Translations under genes and position numbers: made by a program
Assembly (NCBI RefSeq): GCF_014202395.1
Contig: NZ_JACHGQ010000001.1
Location: 62,001-126,000 of the forward strand
Origin: Histophilus somni
Lineage (GTDB): Bacteria > Pseudomonadota > Gammaproteobacteria > Enterobacterales > Pasteurellaceae
DNA length: 64,000 bases
Direction of reading: 5' to 3'
Shown here: piece by piece, positions 41,148 through 50,383 of the stretch
Numbering within the stretch: the stretch's first letter is position 1
How the letters are laid out: each line of letters opens with the position of its first letter
The notes under the pieces: generated by a model
What the model was told of the DNA's origin: nothing
Seen by the model: the letters and a program-made list of their open reading frames with translations, nothing else
The model's database searches: none

Positions 41148-41876
41148 TTATTCAGACGGAATGTTAATTTCACGTATCTTCATATTTAAACCATCAATCA
41201 TCAATAAACGTCCTGATAAAATTTTGCCTATATTTAACCGCACTTTTATTGCTTCCAAGGCTTGAATTGCCCCTACAATGCCGACTATTGGAGATAAAAC
41301 ACCTGCTTCCACACAACTTAGCGTATTTTCACCGAATAGACGGCTTAAATGTTGGTAAGTTGGTGTATTTTCTTCATAAGTAAACACCGAAACTTGCCCT
41401 TCCATACGAATTGCCGCACCTGATACTAAAGGCGTTTTTGTAGCCAAACAACAGCGATCCAGCTGATTACGAATTTCTACATTATCAGTACAGTCTAAGA
41501 CTGCATCAAAGTGCGGTACAATTTCAGCAAGTTTTTCTTCGTTCAATTTTTCTGCAATACATTGAATTTCAATATGAGGATTCAGTTGTTGCAGGGCGAT
41601 TTTAGCAGATTGTACTTTCAGCATATTTAAACGCTCATCATTATGCAGTACTTGGCGTTGTAAATTAGAGAGAGAAACAGTATCAAAATCAAGGAGAGTT
41701 AAATGCCCTACACCTGTGCAAGCAAGATACTGAGCAGCAGCACAACCCAATCCTCCCAAGCCGACAATAAGCATTTTTGTGCCTTTTAACTTTTCTTGAC
41801 CATCAAAATCAATTTGTTTCATGATAATTTGACGGTTATAGCGTAATTCTTCTATTGTTGAGAGTTCGATTTGCAT
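41148..41876 (-). CDS. moeB: Molybdopterin-synthase adenylyltransferase MoeB
   Basis: MoeB adenylates the C-terminal glycine of MoaD so that sulphur can be added for molybdopterin synthesis. The 242-residue ThiF/HesA-type protein has the nucleotide loop VGLGGLGCAAAQYLA, the RQVLH arginine finger region and VLDCTDN. The catalytic-region Cys is in TLSCVEAGV. The zinc-binding cysteine pairs of E. coli MoeB are missing: CxxC before LSRLFGEN reads TYQH here, and the C-terminal CxxC is absent as the protein ends at INIPSE. It lies 7 bp after moeA on the minus strand. Confidence 0.92.
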   Translation of the reverse strand: MQIELSTIEELRYNRQIIMKQIDFDGQEKLKGTKMLIVGLGGLGCAAAQYLACTGVGHLTLLDFDTVSLSNLQRQVLHNDERLNMLKVQSAKIALQQLNPHIEIQCIAEKLNEEKLAEIVPHFDAVLDCTDNVEIRNQLDRCCLATKTPLVSGAAIRMEGQVSVFTYEENTPTYQHLSRLFGENTLSCVEAGVLSPIVGIVGAIQALEAIKVRLNIGKILSGRLLMIDGLNMKIREINIPSE

Positions 41877-41883
41877 AAAGATC

Positions 41884-43098
41884 CTAGTTTAAAATATCAC
41901 TAAAAGGTTCTATAGTAACGATGCTACCGGCTTCGACATTTCCACGTTCTTGTTCCAAACGAATAAAACAGTTACTGTTCACAAAGGCACTAAAAAGATG
42001 AGAACCTTGTTGTCCGACAGGATAAACTTCAATTTGCCCTTGTGTATTGAGTTGGTAAAAACCACGCTGAAAATCAATCCGACCAACAGATTTTTTCAAT
42101 TTTGTAGCACTGATTGCTTTTAATTGTTGTGGCATTTTCCATTGTGTATAGCCACTTAATTTTGCTATTACGGGCTGCACAAGTTGATAGAACGTCACTA
42201 AAGCTGAAACCGGATTGCCGGGCAGTCCGCAAAACCAAGCGTTATTTAATTTACCGAAAGCAAAAGGCTTGCCCGGTTTCATTGCAATTTTCCAGAAATT
42301 AATTTCACCGCACTTTTCTAAGACAGCTTTGGTAAAGTCAGCCTCTCCAACAGAAACTCCACCGCTACTTATCACTAAATCAGCCTGTTTTTGAGCCTTA
42401 AAAAAAGTTTGCTCGAAAAGTTGTTCATCATCGGGAAGAATACCAAAATCTAAGATGTCACAAGGAAATTTTTCCAGCATTAATCGAATTGTAAAGCGAT
42501 TGCTATCGTAAATTTTTCCTTGTACTAAAGGCTGTCCAACGGATACAAGCTCATCGCCCGTTGAAAATAGAGCAACTTTGGGTTTCTTATAAACTTTTAC
42601 GTGAGAGATGCCTAAAGAGGCTAAAAGCGGGAGTGAAAGTGCGGTCAATTTTGAGCCCATTTTTAATGCAATATCACCCACTTTTATATCTTCTCCTAAA
42701 CGACGAATGTTTTGGTGCAATTTAGGTATTTCATTGATAGTAACTGTGCCGTCTTCGTTTATTGTAACATTTTCTTGCATTACAACGGCATCAGTACCTT
42801 CAGGAAGCATTGCTCCGGTCATAATTCGAATAACACTTTTTTCTTGCCATTGCTCGTTGAATGGATTACCGGCGAAAGATTTCCCGCATATAGATAGCGT
42901 TGTTGAATGTTTCAAATCTGCCAAACGTACTGCATAACCGTCCATTGCAGAATTATCAAAAGACGGTACATTAATCGGTGAAATAATATCCTCTGCACAA
43001 ATGCGAGCCACTGCTTGTTCCAATGTTAGCGTTTCAGTTTTATTTATAGTTGCTAATTGCGAAAGCATTTGCTGTAAAGCTTGTTCAAGAGATAGCAT
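41884..43098 (-). CDS. moeA: Molybdopterin molybdenumtransferase MoeA
   Basis: MoeA inserts molybdate into adenylated molybdopterin to give the active cofactor, needed for example by TtrA in this window. The 404-residue protein has the family's four-domain layout, with NVPSFDNSAMDGYAV near the N terminus. The catalytic domain contains STGDELV, YDSNRF, SSGGVSVGEADF and GKPFAFGKL with GLPGNPVSA. It heads the minus-strand moeA-moeB pair and is divergent from folE. Two uptake sequences lie in the coding region. Confidence 0.95.
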   Translation of the reverse strand: MLSLEQALQQMLSQLATINKTETLTLEQAVARICAEDIISPINVPSFDNSAMDGYAVRLADLKHSTTLSICGKSFAGNPFNEQWQEKSVIRIMTGAMLPEGTDAVVMQENVTINEDGTVTINEIPKLHQNIRRLGEDIKVGDIALKMGSKLTALSLPLLASLGISHVKVYKKPKVALFSTGDELVSVGQPLVQGKIYDSNRFTIRLMLEKFPCDILDFGILPDDEQLFEQTFFKAQKQADLVISSGGVSVGEADFTKAVLEKCGEINFWKIAMKPGKPFAFGKLNNAWFCGLPGNPVSALVTFYQLVQPVIAKLSGYTQWKMPQQLKAISATKLKKSVGRIDFQRGFYQLNTQGQIEVYPVGQQGSHLFSAFVNSNCFIRLEQERGNVEAGSIVTIEPFSDILN

Positions 43099-43243
43099 AG
43101 AAATCCTTGTAATAATGTGAAAAAACAGCTCACATTTTACTTTAAATTCAGTAATTGTTATACCTAATAAATAGAGATTTCAGCTTTTATTTGCTAGAAT
43201 GTCAGGCATTTTAAAGGATATAACGATTTTACGGGAAGTAGTC

Positions 43244-43900
43244 ATGAGCAATTTATCTCCGGAAGCGATTAAGGTTCGTAATGCTTTGGTTGAAAAAGGA
43301 ATTGAAACACCAATGATTGATCTTATGCAAGATAAAGATCAACGTCGTCAAGGTATTGAACAACATATGCGTGAGGTTATAAAACTGATTGGTTTAGATT
43401 TATCTGATGACAGTTTGGAGGAAACACCGGCACGTTTATCAAAAATGTTTATTGATGAGATTTTTAGTGGTTTAGATTACGCTAATTTCCCTAAAATTAC
43501 TAATATTGAAAACCGCATGAAAGTAAGTGAAATGGTGCTAGTTGATGATGTGACTTTAACCAGTACTTGTGAACATCATTTTGTAACTATTGATGGTAAA
43601 GTATCAGTAGCTTATTACCCGCAAAAATGGGTGATCGGTTTATCTAAAATTAATCGTGTTGTTGCTTTTTTTGCACAACGTCCTCAAGTTCAGGAACGTC
43701 TAACGCAACAAATTTTGTTGGCATTCCAAACCATTTTAGAAACGGAAGATGTAGCCGTTTATGTTAAAGCTACGCATTTTTGCGTAAAATGCCGTGGAAT
43801 TAAAGATACCAATAGTTACACTGTGACATCGGCTTTAGGCGGAGTATTTTTGGACGACAGAGAAACCAGAAAAGAGTTTTTAACCTTGTTAAAAAAATGA
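43244..43900 (+). CDS. folE: GTP cyclohydrolase I
   Basis: FolE opens and rearranges GTP to dihydroneopterin triphosphate, the first step of folate synthesis. The ATG at 43244 gives 218 residues, close to the E. coli length of 222, and is preceded by GGGAAG. A longer in-frame start at 43199 adds residues unlike the family. Zinc ligands are in TCEHHFV and CVKCRG, and the family signature [14 protein letters not shown] is present. It is divergent from moeA and convergent with the nitroreductase gene. Confidence 0.94.
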   Translation: MSNLSPEAIKVRNALVEKGIETPMIDLMQDKDQRRQGIEQHMREVIKLIGLDLSDDSLEETPARLSKMFIDEIFSGLDYANFPKITNIENRMKVSEMVLVDDVTLTSTCEHHFVTIDGKVSVAYYPQKWVIGLSKINRVVAFFAQRPQVQERLTQQILLAFQTILETEDVAVYVKATHFCVKCRGIKDTNSYTVTSALGGVFLDDRETRKEFLTLLKK

Positions 43901-43934
43901 GTTATATTTATTTTTTAATTATAAGGGGAGATTT

Positions 43935-43957
43935 TAGCCCAGTGAAAATTTGGGCTA
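43935..43957. terminator. Hairpin between convergent folE and the nitroreductase gene
   Basis: TAGCCCA pairs with TGGGCTA around a nine-base loop. T-runs are short on both sides, so a bidirectional terminator is likely but not strong. Confidence 0.5.
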
Positions 43958-43965
43958 CATAAAAT

Positions 43966-44520
43966 CTATAAATAACGCACAAACTTATCTAAATTCAATT
44001 CTCGATTTCCTCGATCACTTTTTTGTTCTGCTGTACCAAGCATCAATAATGCAATGATTTTATCATTTTTTTCACAATCAAAGGCTTGACGCAAAGCAGA
44101 GCCTTTAACCCAAGGACCGCTGATCCAAACATTATCAAACCCTTGTGCATTTGCGGCTAATTGCATAGCGTAAGCAGCACAACCTGCGGTAATCATTTGT
44201 TCCCATGCCGGTATTTTTTCAATATCAGGATTTATTTTGGCAATTACACCGATGATCATAGGTGCTCTTTGGGATAAATTCTCGGCTTTTTTTAACCGCT
44301 CTTGTCCAAGATCTAATTCCAAAACAGCTTCTTTTAGTAACTCTGTAAATTTATTCAACCCTTCCTTTTCTATAACAACAAAACGATAGGGGTGTAATTT
44401 TCCATGATCCGGTGTATGCAGTGCAGCGTGAAAAATTTGTTCAAGTTGTTGCCGAGTTGGAGCAGGTGAAATTAATTTTTTTTCTGAATGACGAGTGGTA
44501 AGAAGTTGTAGAGCGTCCAT
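43966..44520 (-). CDS. Nitroreductase family protein (YdjA-like)
   Basis: The 184-residue FMN-dependent oxidoreductase resembles E. coli YdjA, the smallest nitroreductase-type enzyme. FMN-binding residues are in LTTRHSEKK at the N terminus and HTPDHGKLHPYRF. The short central insert and GFDNVWISGPW are also typical. The physiological substrate is not known; nitroaromatics and quinones are reduced by relatives in vitro. It is divergent from sppA with about 125 bp between, and contains no obvious oddities. Confidence 0.85.
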   Translation of the reverse strand: MDALQLLTTRHSEKKLISPAPTRQQLEQIFHAALHTPDHGKLHPYRFVVIEKEGLNKFTELLKEAVLELDLGQERLKKAENLSQRAPMIIGVIAKINPDIEKIPAWEQMITAGCAAYAMQLAANAQGFDNVWISGPWVKGSALRQAFDCEKNDKIIALLMLGTAEQKSDRGNRELNLDKFVRYL

Positions 44521-44647
44521 TTTAGTTCCATCTTGTTTTTCATCTTAAAAGTGCGGTGGATTCTAGCATATTTTTACCTTGATCGATATGAAGTAAAAGG
44601 AAATTGTGGTAAGGTACGACATTTGTTTTAACTTAGTAAAGGATAAT

Positions 44648-46513
44648 ATGAAAGTGATGTTGACCTTTCTCAAATTGTGCTGGCAAATGCTCAATTTTGC
44701 TCGTCGTGTTGTAATGAATATAGTATTTCTTTTTTTCGTTTTATTGATTGTAGCAGTGTTTTCGGTTAATTCGAGTATGTCGAATAAAGTAGATTTAACT
44801 CATTTTAAAGGGGCGTTGCTATTAAATTTGGACGGCTATTTGGCAGATAATCGTAGCGATGATACGGCATGGCAAGAGCTTCTTTTGGAATTAGGTAATC
44901 AACATGTACCGAGAAAAATCTCAACGTTTGATGTTGTTAATGCCATTCAAGCGGCTAAAAAAGATCCAAAAATTACCGCACTTGTTCTTGATCTCAATTA
45001 TTTTGATGGGAAAGATATTCCTGCGTTAACTTACATTGGGAAAGCTATTCAAGCCTTTAAAGCCAGCAAGAAACCAGTGATTGCTTATGCGGATAACTAT
45101 ACGCAAAGTCAATATTTATTGGCAAGTTATGCGGATGTTATTTTGTTAAATCCACAAGGTGAAGTGGCGATAGAAGGTATGGTTGCAGAGAATTTGTATT
45201 TTAAATCGCTATTTAATAAATTGGAAATTACACCGCATATTTTTCGTGTAGGTACTTATAAATCTGCGGTAGAACCGTTTATGCTCGATAAAATGTCAGA
45301 AAAAAGTCGTGAAAATACAAGCCGTTGGCTTAACCAATTATGGAAAAGTTATCAGCAAATTGTGGCTGAAAATCGTGATATTCCATTAGCACAGGTGTTA
45401 CCGGATAGTAAAACATACCTTAGCGAATTAAAAGCACTGAACGGAAATCAAACTGAATATGCGAAAAAGCGTGGTTTAATAACAGAATTAGCGGTAACGC
45501 AAGAACGAGAAAAAATCATTAAACGTTGGATAGTTAATTCTGATGATAAGTTGGATTTTGTTGAATTTGAGGATTATTTGGCAATATTGAAAAATCGATT
45601 TGCACAACCTACACAACCTGCTATTGCCGTGGTAAATGTTGAAGGGGCTATTGTCGATGGTGAAAGTGATGAACAAAATGTGGGCGGAGATAGCATAGCA
45701 CAATTATTACGTGAGGCGAATGATGATCCAAATATAAAAGCGGTTGTATTGCGAGTAAATAGTCCGGGTGGAAGTGCGTTCGCTTCAGAAATTATTCGCC
45801 AAGAAGTAGATAATTTACAAAAATCAGGAAAGCCAGTCGTTGTTTCAATGGGGGCAATGGCGGCTTCCGGCGGTTATTGGATTTCCTCAACGGCAGATTA
45901 TATTGTTGCTGACCCTAATACAATTACAGGGTCTATCGGTATTTTTGCCATGTTTCCAACGTTTGAAAAATCTATGCAAAAAATTGGTGTGAATGCCGAT
46001 GGTGTTGCGACAACTGATGTGGTGATGAAATCACATTTCAGCCCGTTATCTAAAATCAGCAGTGAGATTATTCAATTAGAAATAGAGCATGGTTATGATC
46101 AATTTTTGGATGTTGTTAGCCGTGGGCGTAATTTATCAAAAACACAAGTTGATAAAATTGCTCAAGGTCAAGTTTGGTCAGGTTTTGATGCTTATACGTA
46201 TAAACTGGTAGATCAACTGGGCAGTTTTGATGATGCAGTCGAAAAAGCTAGAGAATTAGTGATACAGAAATCTTCAGAAGAAATAAAAGATTTTTCTGTT
46301 GTTTGGCTAACGGAAAAAGAACCGTCATTATTGGGGGAGTTGATGAAAAATGCTAAACAACATTCAGAACATAATCTTCGTCAGTATATTGCCCATTTAT
46401 TCGGCTTTTCTACATCAATGCAGAAAATGACTGAGCAATTAGGTATTTTAAATAAATTTAATGATCCCAAAGGGCAATACTTATATTGTTTGAATTGTGG
46501 TGAATTGAAGTAA
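44648..46513 (+). CDS. sppA: Signal peptide peptidase SppA (protease IV, 67-kDa type)
   Basis: SppA degrades cleaved signal peptides in the inner membrane. The 621-residue double-length form has an N-terminal membrane anchor (about residues 25-45) and two S49 domains. The catalytic Lys205 is in RVGTYKSAVEP (first domain) and Ser407 in MAASGGYW (second domain), so the active site is built from both halves as in E. coli. I chose the ATG at 44648, with AAAGGA upstream, over one at 44606. A strong uptake-sequence terminator follows. Confidence 0.95.
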   Translation: MKVMLTFLKLCWQMLNFARRVVMNIVFLFFVLLIVAVFSVNSSMSNKVDLTHFKGALLLNLDGYLADNRSDDTAWQELLLELGNQHVPRKISTFDVVNAIQAAKKDPKITALVLDLNYFDGKDIPALTYIGKAIQAFKASKKPVIAYADNYTQSQYLLASYADVILLNPQGEVAIEGMVAENLYFKSLFNKLEITPHIFRVGTYKSAVEPFMLDKMSEKSRENTSRWLNQLWKSYQQIVAENRDIPLAQVLPDSKTYLSELKALNGNQTEYAKKRGLITELAVTQEREKIIKRWIVNSDDKLDFVEFEDYLAILKNRFAQPTQPAIAVVNVEGAIVDGESDEQNVGGDSIAQLLREANDDPNIKAVVLRVNSPGGSAFASEIIRQEVDNLQKSGKPVVVSMGAMAASGGYWISSTADYIVADPNTITGSIGIFAMFPTFEKSMQKIGVNADGVATTDVVMKSHFSPLSKISSEIIQLEIEHGYDQFLDVVSRGRNLSKTQVDKIAQGQVWSGFDAYTYKLVDQLGSFDDAVEKARELVIQKSSEEIKDFSVVWLTEKEPSLLGELMKNAKQHSEHNLRQYIAHLFGFSTSMQKMTEQLGILNKFNDPKGQYLYCLNCGELK

Positions 46514-46517
46514 TAAG

Positions 46518-46556
46518 AAAAGTGCGGTTATTTAATAAAAATAACCGCACTTTTTT
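46518..46556 (+). terminator. Uptake-sequence terminator after sppA
   Basis: Two complete inverted uptake sequences give a perfect 16-bp stem (AAAAGTGCGGTTATTT and its complement) with a five-base loop and a T-run. Confidence 0.92.
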
Positions 46557-46627
46557 AAACTAGATAACTCTATAAATGTAAAATTCGCAGAAACTACAAA
46601 TTTTTTAACACAATAGCAATTATTTAA

Positions 46628-47146
46628 TCAAAACGTTGAGGTGTCTTGAAATAATCCTACTTTTAAATCAGTTGCCGTGTAAATGACTTTACCGTCAACT
46701 TCAACTTCACCGTCCGCCATTCCCATGACTAATTTACGATTGATTACACGTTTCATATTAATACGATAAATAACTTTTTTAGCCGTAGGTAAAATTTGAC
46801 CGGTAAATTTTACTTCTCCTACACCCAAGGCACGTCCCTTTCCTTGACCGCCTATCCAACCAAGATAAAATCCAACTAATTGCCACATAGCGTCCAAACC
46901 TAAGCAGCCAGGCATGACCGGATCACCGATAAAATGACAACCAAAGAAAGACAAATTCGGGTTAATATCCAATTCAGCTTCAACATAGCCTTTATTGAAC
47001 AACCCTCCTTCTTCATTCATTTCTACAACACGATCCATCATTAACATACTGGGGGCTGGTAGCTGAGGTCCTTTTTCACCAAATAATTCACCTCTTCCAG
47101 AAGCTAACAAATCTTCGTAACTATAACTATTTTTTTTATTCATCAT
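46628..47146 (-). CDS. fabA: 3-hydroxydecanoyl-ACP dehydratase/isomerase
   Basis: FabA dehydrates 3-hydroxydecanoyl-ACP and isomerises the product, opening the anaerobic unsaturated fatty-acid branch. The catalytic pair is His71 in [13 protein letters not shown] and Asp85 in CLGLDAMW. From the ATG at 47146 the protein is 172 residues, the length of E. coli FabA, and GGGGA lies 9 bp upstream. An ATG at 47164 would add six residues. It stands alone on the minus strand, convergent with sppA. Confidence 0.95.
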   Translation of the reverse strand: MMNKKNSYSYEDLLASGRGELFGEKGPQLPAPSMLMMDRVVEMNEEGGLFNKGYVEAELDINPNLSFFGCHFIGDPVMPGCLGLDAMWQLVGFYLGWIGGQGKGRALGVGEVKFTGQILPTAKKVIYRINMKRVINRKLVMGMADGEVEVDGKVIYTATDLKVGLFQDTSTF

Positions 47147-47290
47147 ATTAACTAATCCCCACATAAGATATCAAAGTTACTGTTAACTCGTTTATTCTAT
47201 CAAGATGAATATAAATATAAATAGCCAACAATTATTTTCCTAACTTATCGGAGCAGTCGAGTAATTATATGAAAAATGATTTTATCTTAT

Positions 47291-47329
47291 AAAACGAGAG
47301 TGAGACTTTTATCGTCTTACTCTCGTTTT
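47291..47329 (-). terminator. Long hairpin terminator after lysO
   Basis: A 16-bp stem with one G-U pair (AAAACGAGAGTGAGAC against GTCTTACTCTCGTTTT) and a seven-base loop lies directly after the lysO stop. The T-run is short in the minus direction. Confidence 0.8.
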
Positions 47330-47331
47330 AG

Positions 47332-48246
47332 CTAAATTGGGATGGAGGAAAAAAAGACCAATAAAATAGGGGGAAGAATATTAGTGATAAAACCAAAACT
47401 AATCGCTAACGGTACAACTTCAATTCCTCCGGAACGTTGGATAATAGGAAGAGTACAATCCAGCGATGTTGCTCCGGAAATACCTACTGCGGTAGAGCGG
47501 TAGTTTAGCATCAATAAAGGAATAATAAATAAGCTGGTTATTTCTCTTGATAGATCATTTAAAAAAGCGATGCTACTAAAAACAGGTCCCCAAGCATTAT
47601 TAATGATTACGCTAGATAAAGAATACCAACCAAATCCCGAAGAAATGGCAAGTCCTTGTGTAATAGGCAAGTCGAGAATATAAGCAGAAAGAATTCCGCC
47701 TAACAACGAAGTAAAAACGAAGATAATACCTGTATAAAGTCCACGTTTATTAAAGAAGACTTCTTTTAAGGAGATACCATTATTACGCAATTGTAATCCG
47801 ACGAAAAAAATTAAAGTTATTAGAATATAAGTGCTTGCACCAAATTTTAACATAAACCAACTTTTTACCGATAAACCGATCACAAAGCCTAATAACACCA
47901 TTGCACAAAGTTTCGCACTGTCAAGAAGTAATTTCCAACGAGAAGGCATTTCTTTGGCGAGATGGGGTAATGGACTGGGATTTAATTTATCGTAAATTAA
48001 CAGCCCCATAATATTGCAACTTTGAATAGTTAACGCAAAAGTAAAGGCGGAGATACCAATTATCGGTAGTTGTTTCGCTAAATCATCCAATTGACCTAGA
48101 GAAAATCCCATCACGAATAAGATCATATATAACAATATCATCATAATATGATTTATGCGTGTTAAAAGTGCGGCATTTTTTGTTTTGATTAAATATCCAA
48201 TGAACATTGGAACCAATACAATAAGCAGTCCTTCATACATATTCAT
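47332..48246 (-). CDS. lysO: LysO-type lysine exporter (DUF340)
   Basis: The 304-residue inner-membrane protein has about eight to ten membrane segments. It carries the C-terminal LysO signature SGATSLDCTLPIIQRSGG followed by EVVPLAISFGF. E. coli LysO (YbjE) exports lysine and its toxic analogue thialysine. The central FGWYSLSSVIINNAWGP is also typical. AAGGAAGA precedes the ATG. It lies between the dxs terminator and its own terminator, so it is probably a single-gene unit. The substrate is inferred from the family. Confidence 0.85.
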   Translation of the reverse strand: MNMYEGLLIVLVPMFIGYLIKTKNAALLTRINHIMMILLYMILFVMGFSLGQLDDLAKQLPIIGISAFTFALTIQSCNIMGLLIYDKLNPSPLPHLAKEMPSRWKLLLDSAKLCAMVLLGFVIGLSVKSWFMLKFGASTYILITLIFFVGLQLRNNGISLKEVFFNKRGLYTGIIFVFTSLLGGILSAYILDLPITQGLAISSGFGWYSLSSVIINNAWGPVFSSIAFLNDLSREITSLFIIPLLMLNYRSTAVGISGATSLDCTLPIIQRSGGIEVVPLAISFGFITNILPPILLVFFSSIPI

Positions 48247-48357
48247 CTTCCTTCCAAAATACTTGAAAGCGTTGTTTTACCACATTAAGGTTATCAGTCA
48301 AGTCCAATTACAGATTACTTGTAAAAATCACCGCTCTTTTATAGCTGTTGAGTGTTA

Positions 48358-48394
48358 AAAAAGAAAAAACCGCTATTCAAAGATTGAATAGCGG
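48358..48394 (-). terminator. Intrinsic terminator after dxs
   Basis: On the minus strand a perfect 10-bp stem (CCGCTATTCA / TGAATAGCGG) with a five-base loop is followed by TTTTTTC. It lies about 100 bp beyond the dxs stop. Confidence 0.88.
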
Positions 48395-48433
48395 GGAGGT
48401 CTTAATATAAGAAACTTTAACATTAAAAAGACA

Positions 48434-48447
48434 ACTGCAATTGCAGT
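48434..48447. repeat. Perfect 14-bp palindrome between dxs and its terminator
   Basis: ACTGCAATTGCAGT is an exact palindrome in the 100 bp between the dxs stop and the terminator. It may be an operator or part of a folded 3' UTR or small RNA; nothing identifies its binder. Confidence 0.5.
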
Positions 48448-48497
48448 GCACTAGCGATCTATAAGACTACCAACATAAAAAATAGTTCATAAAAATA

Positions 48498-50351
48498 TTA
48501 AATTTTTTGCAAAAATTGTTTTATTTGTTCAAAAATTCCTTCAGCATTTAATTTTAACTCAGCTAGCATTTCTTTTTGTGTACCTTGAGGGATAAAGTTA
48601 TCCGGTAGCCCCAATTGCAATAATGAAACTTTTTGTTGCTGCTGATATAAAGTTTCAGCTACCGCACTTCCGGCTCCACCCTGAATTGCATTCTCCTCTA
48701 AGGTAACAATCAAAGAATGAGTTTGTGCAATTTCTTGAATACGTTGAGTATCCAAAGGTTTAACAAAACGCATATCAACAACGGTTGCATCAAGATCTTC
48801 AGCGACTTTTGTTGCTTCTGACAATAAAGTACCAAAGTTTAAAATAGCAATATTTTTACCTTGTCTAATCAGCTTTGATTTACCCAATGGTAGTTCTGCA
48901 AGCGGTTCTAACTTAACACCGATTGCATTGCCTCGTGGATAACGTACAGCAGCAGGTTTTCCACATTTATAACCGGTATAGAGCATTTGACGACATTCAT
49001 TTTCATTGCTTGGTGTCATAATCACCAAGTTAGGAATACAACGCATAAAACTTAAATCGAATGCACCTTGATGAGTCTGTCCATCTGCACCTACTATGCC
49101 GGCACGATCAATAGCAAATAGCACGGGTAGGTTTTGAATGGCAACATCGTGAATAAGTTGATCATAGGCTCGTTGTAAGAACGTTGAATAAATGGCTACA
49201 ACAGGTTTGTAGCCTGCAATTGCCAAACCGGCGGCAAAAGTTACCGCATGTTGTTCTGCGATTGCCACATCAAAATATTGCTGTGGAAATTGTTGCGAAA
49301 ACTCAACCATGCCGGAGCCTTCACGCATAGCTGGCGTAATACCGATCAGTTTTTCATCTTGTGCTGCAATTTCACATAACCAACTGCCAAAAATCTGTGA
49401 GTAAGTTGGTGTCGTTGAGGATTTAGGTAATTCCCCTAATTTATGATCAAATTTAGGTACTCCATGAAAGCCAATAGGATCTTTTTCTGCCGGAGCATAG
49501 CCTTTCCCTTTTTTCGTTTTGATATGTAAGAATTGCGGACCGCTCAATGATTGCATGTTTTTTAAAGTCGATATGAGTTCATGGATATTATGCCCATCAA
49601 TAGGTCCAATATAATTAAAACCGAGTTGTTCAAACAGGGTTCCCACTGGGGAAACGAAACCTTTGACATGTTCTTCGGTTTTTTTGACAAACTCTTTAAT
49701 CGGCGGAAGTCCTGAAAGAATTTTTTTACCGCTTTCACGCAAAGTAGAATAAATTGAACCGCTTAATAAGCGAGCCAGATGATTATTTAATGCCCCCACA
49801 TTTTCTGAAATTGACATTTCATTATCATTTAAAATAACTAACATATCCGTATGTACGGAGCCTGCATGATTTAATGCTTCAAATGCCATACCTGCAGTAA
49901 TTGCACCATCACCGATTACACAAATTGTTTTACGTCCGAGATTTTCTTTCTGTGCGCCAATCGCAATGCCGAGACCTGCACTGATAGATGTGGATGAATG
50001 TCCAACACTTAACACATCAAATTCACTTTCTTCACGCCAAGGAAATGGATGTAATCCGCCTTTTTGACGAATGGTTGACATTTTATCTCGACGGCCGGTA
50101 AGGATTTTATGTGGATAGGCTTGATGCCCTACATCCCAAAGTAACTGATCGAAAGGTGTTTTGAATACATAATGTAAAGCTACAGTTAATTCAACCGTGC
50201 CAAGACCTGAGGCTAAATGCCCACTGCTTTGGCTTACACTTTCCAATAAATAACTACGTAACTCTTGACAAAGTTGCGGTAATTTGTCTTTACTTAATAA
50301 TCGCAGATCATCAGGTGAATTAATTAGAGAGAGAAGTGGATATTTATTCAT
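48498..50351 (-). CDS. dxs: 1-deoxy-D-xylulose-5-phosphate synthase
   Basis: Dxs joins pyruvate and glyceraldehyde 3-phosphate, starting the MEP isoprenoid pathway and supplying thiamine and pyridoxal precursors. The 617-residue thiamine-diphosphate enzyme has [16 protein letters not shown] near the N terminus. The cofactor motif is [18 protein letters not shown], and the transketolase-like middle contains [15 protein letters not shown]. Length matches E. coli (620). It follows ispA by 32 bp as the last gene of the xseB-ispA-dxs operon. Confidence 0.96.
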   Translation of the reverse strand: MNKYPLLSLINSPDDLRLLSKDKLPQLCQELRSYLLESVSQSSGHLASGLGTVELTVALHYVFKTPFDQLLWDVGHQAYPHKILTGRRDKMSTIRQKGGLHPFPWREESEFDVLSVGHSSTSISAGLGIAIGAQKENLGRKTICVIGDGAITAGMAFEALNHAGSVHTDMLVILNDNEMSISENVGALNNHLARLLSGSIYSTLRESGKKILSGLPPIKEFVKKTEEHVKGFVSPVGTLFEQLGFNYIGPIDGHNIHELISTLKNMQSLSGPQFLHIKTKKGKGYAPAEKDPIGFHGVPKFDHKLGELPKSSTTPTYSQIFGSWLCEIAAQDEKLIGITPAMREGSGMVEFSQQFPQQYFDVAIAEQHAVTFAAGLAIAGYKPVVAIYSTFLQRAYDQLIHDVAIQNLPVLFAIDRAGIVGADGQTHQGAFDLSFMRCIPNLVIMTPSNENECRQMLYTGYKCGKPAAVRYPRGNAIGVKLEPLAELPLGKSKLIRQGKNIAILNFGTLLSEATKVAEDLDATVVDMRFVKPLDTQRIQEIAQTHSLIVTLEENAIQGGAGSAVAETLYQQQQKVSLLQLGLPDNFIPQGTQKEMLAELKLNAEGIFEQIKQFLQKI

Positions 50352-50383
50352 TATTCGTTATTCCATTTTTATTTTAACCGAAC

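Noticed and set aside
43199-43243. Upstream in-frame start for folE
   Set aside because: The extra 15 residues are unlike FolE, and a good ribosome binding site precedes the ATG at 43244.
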